This document shows, piece after piece, positions 34,228-35,836 of a stretch of DNA of 35,836 nucleotides; the first letter of the stretch is position 1, and each line of letters opens with the position of its first letter. The notes beneath the pieces were generated by a model, which did not search any database, had not been told where the DNA came from, and saw nothing but the letters and a program-made list of their open reading frames with translations. A program made the translations under genes and the position numbers. The stretch lies in contig JAGBRL010000112.1 of the NCBI GenBank assembly GCA_017632345.1, forward strand, positions 1 through 35,836. Reading direction: 5' to 3'. This DNA is from Paludibacteraceae bacterium (GTDB taxonomy: Bacteria > Bacteroidota > Bacteroidia > Bacteroidales > Paludibacteraceae).

Positions 34228-35836
34228 TTATTTTACAAGAACCTTAACAGCCTTAGAGTTAGAAGCAGTAGTCAAGTTAACAATGTAAAGACCAGAAGCA
34301 ACGTTGATTTTGTTGTCGCCCTCAGCGATGTTAACAACTTTTGAAGTACCTGCTGCAGTAGAGATTGTAGCAGAACCAGCTTCGTTTGCAGAGATAGTGA
34401 TGATGCCGTTTTCTACAGAGTAGATAGAGCCGCTGTTTGCAACAACTTTGCTAACTTCAGTTGATCCTCTGAACAAAGGATCGTCTTCTGGAGCATTTTC
34501 AATACCTTCTACAAATTCGAAAGCAAGAGGACCCATGTCTCCGATAGATGCAGGACCAATAAGTAATTTTATTTCCTGTTCTCCTTCTTCTGTAAATAAT
34601 ACGTAAGCGGGCTCACCCTCTTCGTTGGTAATGTCATTCCATTCCCAGCACTTCCATGCATTGGGGTCTTTTGTCGAATTTTTAGTGTCTCCAGAAGTCC
34701 AGTCACAATTAACCATAGAGGTCAAATACAATTCTGTCAAGTCGTAGTTTTCTTTGTTGTTAAAGTCACGAACAAGGCAACCGCCTTTTGGTCCATTTTT
34801 CAAAAGAGTGAAATAACTAGCGTTACTTGACGCAAGGTTTGTAAGAGCTGATACTTTATAGTATCCCGCTTTTTGTACATCGATAGTATAGTTTGCCCAT
34901 TCTCCTTCTTCTGTCAACGTAAGGTTGAAGCAATCTCCAGCATTCTCTTCGCCTGGACCAAAGCATACAGATACGTCAACGCAATTATCTGAAACGTCAG
35001 GAACCTGAGTCCACTGCTTTCCATAAGCGAAAGTGTCGATAAGTTTGCCTAAACGGAACTCGTTGCCATATTCTATAGTAGCGTTACAGTTCAAAGCCTC
35101 CGCTGTTCCTCCGTTATTAGCAGGGTCGTCCATTTTGTAACCGGTTATTTCTCCGTCTTCATTTTTGACAAAAGTTCCACTGTTTTTGTCGTGATAAGCA
35201 ACCCCTTCTCCTCCATAGTTGTAGTAACCTACCTGAAATGGAAAATCTTTCGAGGCTGGAATTTTTTGTATTTTAGGTCGCGGACCAGGCGATGGTTTAG
35301 GACAATTACAGCATTCACATATTCTTTTTATGATGTATTCACCAATAGTTGTCAAGTTGTTAGTAGAACAAGAGTTGTTGAAAGTAGAAGAACCTTCTTT
35401 CTTGAATCCCCAGTTCCAGAAACACCAGCTAACTAGTTGCTCTCCGTCATTCTGTTTATTGCAATACCCAAGCAACTTGTCTGCAGCACCTTTACAGAGA
35501 CTTCCGTCTCCGTTGAAAGTCACACCAGACCATTCCGATACAAATACAGGGAGGGACGCAGTTGCAGAACTGAAGTTGCCAAGCAAATGTTCGTGAGAAC
35601 ATGCGTAGTAGTGGAATGCATACATAATCTGTAGCGAGTTGTGAGTAACCTTACCTTGAGTCGCAGGGTCCAAAATCTGCTGGTCCCAAGAAGGCGTACC
35701 TACAATAACAACAGCATTAGGGTCATTGGCAGCAATAGAAGGAAGAAGAGCGTCTGCATAACTTTTCACGTTGCTCCATGCCTTCGTGTCTGGTTCGTTA
35801 CAGATTTCGTAGATGACGTGTTCGTATCCATTGTCC
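34228..35836 (-). CDS. Second GH5-CBM-T9SS protein (5' end off window)
   Basis: The frame is open to the right edge; the first visible residues are DNGYEHVIYEICNEPD, just before the acid/base Glu, so the signal peptide and first part of the barrel are missing. The GTG-started ORF at 35769 is internal and not the true start. The nucleophile region VFVSEWSGVT, WCFWNWG, the CBM6-like domain (GEGVAYHD, RLGKLIDTFAYGKQW, GEWANYTIDVQKAGYYKVSA) and a T9SS tail ending NLTTASNSKAVKVLVK are all present. The linker differs from the neighbour (CPKPSPGPRPKIQ, Pro-rich). A tandem paralogue offset by about 2.2 kb, with near-identical 3' end and terminator. Likely the same class of substrate, perhaps with shifted specificity. 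Confidence 0.93.
   Translation of the reverse strand, partial: DNGYEHVIYEICNEPDTKAWSNVKSYADALLPSIAANDPNAVVIVGTPSWDQQILDPATQGKVTHNSLQIMYAFHYYACSHEHLLGNFSSATASLPVFVSEWSGVTFNGDGSLCKGAADKLLGYCNKQNDGEQLVSWCFWNWGFKKEGSSTFNNSCSTNNLTTIGEYIIKRICECCNCPKPSPGPRPKIQKIPASKDFPFQVGYYNYGGEGVAYHDKNSGTFVKNEDGEITGYKMDDPANNGGTAEALNCNATIEYGNEFRLGKLIDTFAYGKQWTQVPDVSDNCVDVSVCFGPGEENAGDCFNLTLTEEGEWANYTIDVQKAGYYKVSALTNLASSNASYFTLLKNGPKGGCLVRDFNNKENYDLTELYLTSMVNCDWTSGDTKNSTKDPNAWKCWEWNDITNEEGEPAYVLFTEEGEQEIKLLIGPASIGDMGPLAFEFVEGIENAPEDDPLFRGSTEVSKVVANSGSIYSVENGIITISANEAGSATISTAAGTSKVVNIAEGDNKINVASGLYIVNLTTASNSKAVKVLVK

Noticed and set aside
35597..35769. GTG at 35769 as the start of the second GH5 protein
   Set aside because: The frame continues upstream through the conserved YEICNEPD active-site motif to the window edge, so the real start lies outside.

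Overview
The window looks like a chromosome segment of a Bacteroidales bacterium, probably from a gut or rumen-like habitat. The signs are promoters of the Bacteroidetes type (TTTG-N19-TAnnTTTG, seen best at 4243-4273 and 34148-34178), type IX secretion style C-terminal tails on tandem family 5 glycoside hydrolases, a surface protein with GCDSIV-type repeats, and Bacteroidetes gene orders such as ftsX-DUF3098-uppP-truB-queA. The family or genus cannot be fixed from the sequence alone. No rRNA, tRNA, CRISPR array or intact transposase was seen.

Layout. 1-4193 (-): a very large secreted FG-GAP/VCBS surface protein whose C-terminal side runs into a 15-residue Gly/acidic tandem repeat and off the window. 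4660-7474 (+): trkA-trkH potassium uptake operon. 7588-11810 (-): ftsX, DUF3098, uppP, truB, queA and a short DUF4250 gene; the truB-queA gap and the region upstream of ftsX each carry one copy of a diverged repeat element in opposite orientations. 12632-19022 (+): three different dynamin-like GTPases in tandem plus a 189-residue protein overlapping the third by 4 nt; then a tiny basic ORF and a 738-residue Sel1-repeat protein (19214-21430), followed by tandem 19-bp repeats that look like the edge of a decayed insertion. 21689-21868 (+): a small single-span membrane protein with its own promoter and terminator. 22074-24838 (+): a NamZ-like exo-N-acetylmuramidase and a GHL10 glycoside hydrolase. 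24946-27372 (-): S41 processing protease followed by a MurU-like nucleotidyltransferase. 27605-27976 (+): an LrgA-type holin-like protein without LrgB. 28060-31910 (-): alaS and ribD. 32023-35836 (-): two tandem GH5-CBM-T9SS genes, the second cut by the window end.

How they work together. Most of the window is housekeeping: K+ uptake, division and envelope lipid carrier recycling, tRNA modification, alanyl-tRNA charging, riboflavin synthesis, cell-wall turnover and extracellular polysaccharide degradation. The exception is 12.4-21.5 kb. It carries an AT-rich-looking gene block behind a long hairpin-containing leader: three non-identical dynamins (one with a membrane-insertion-like hydrophobic segment, one with C-terminal ankyrin repeats, one with the long G2-G3 insertion of the CrfC/Leo type), a coupled helical partner, and a Sel1 scaffold. 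This is the best candidate for an undescribed system. By analogy with bacterial dynamin pairs and the Leo/Eleos-type loci, a hetero-oligomeric membrane-remodelling or membrane-surveillance (possibly anti-phage) role is plausible, but the function is inference only.
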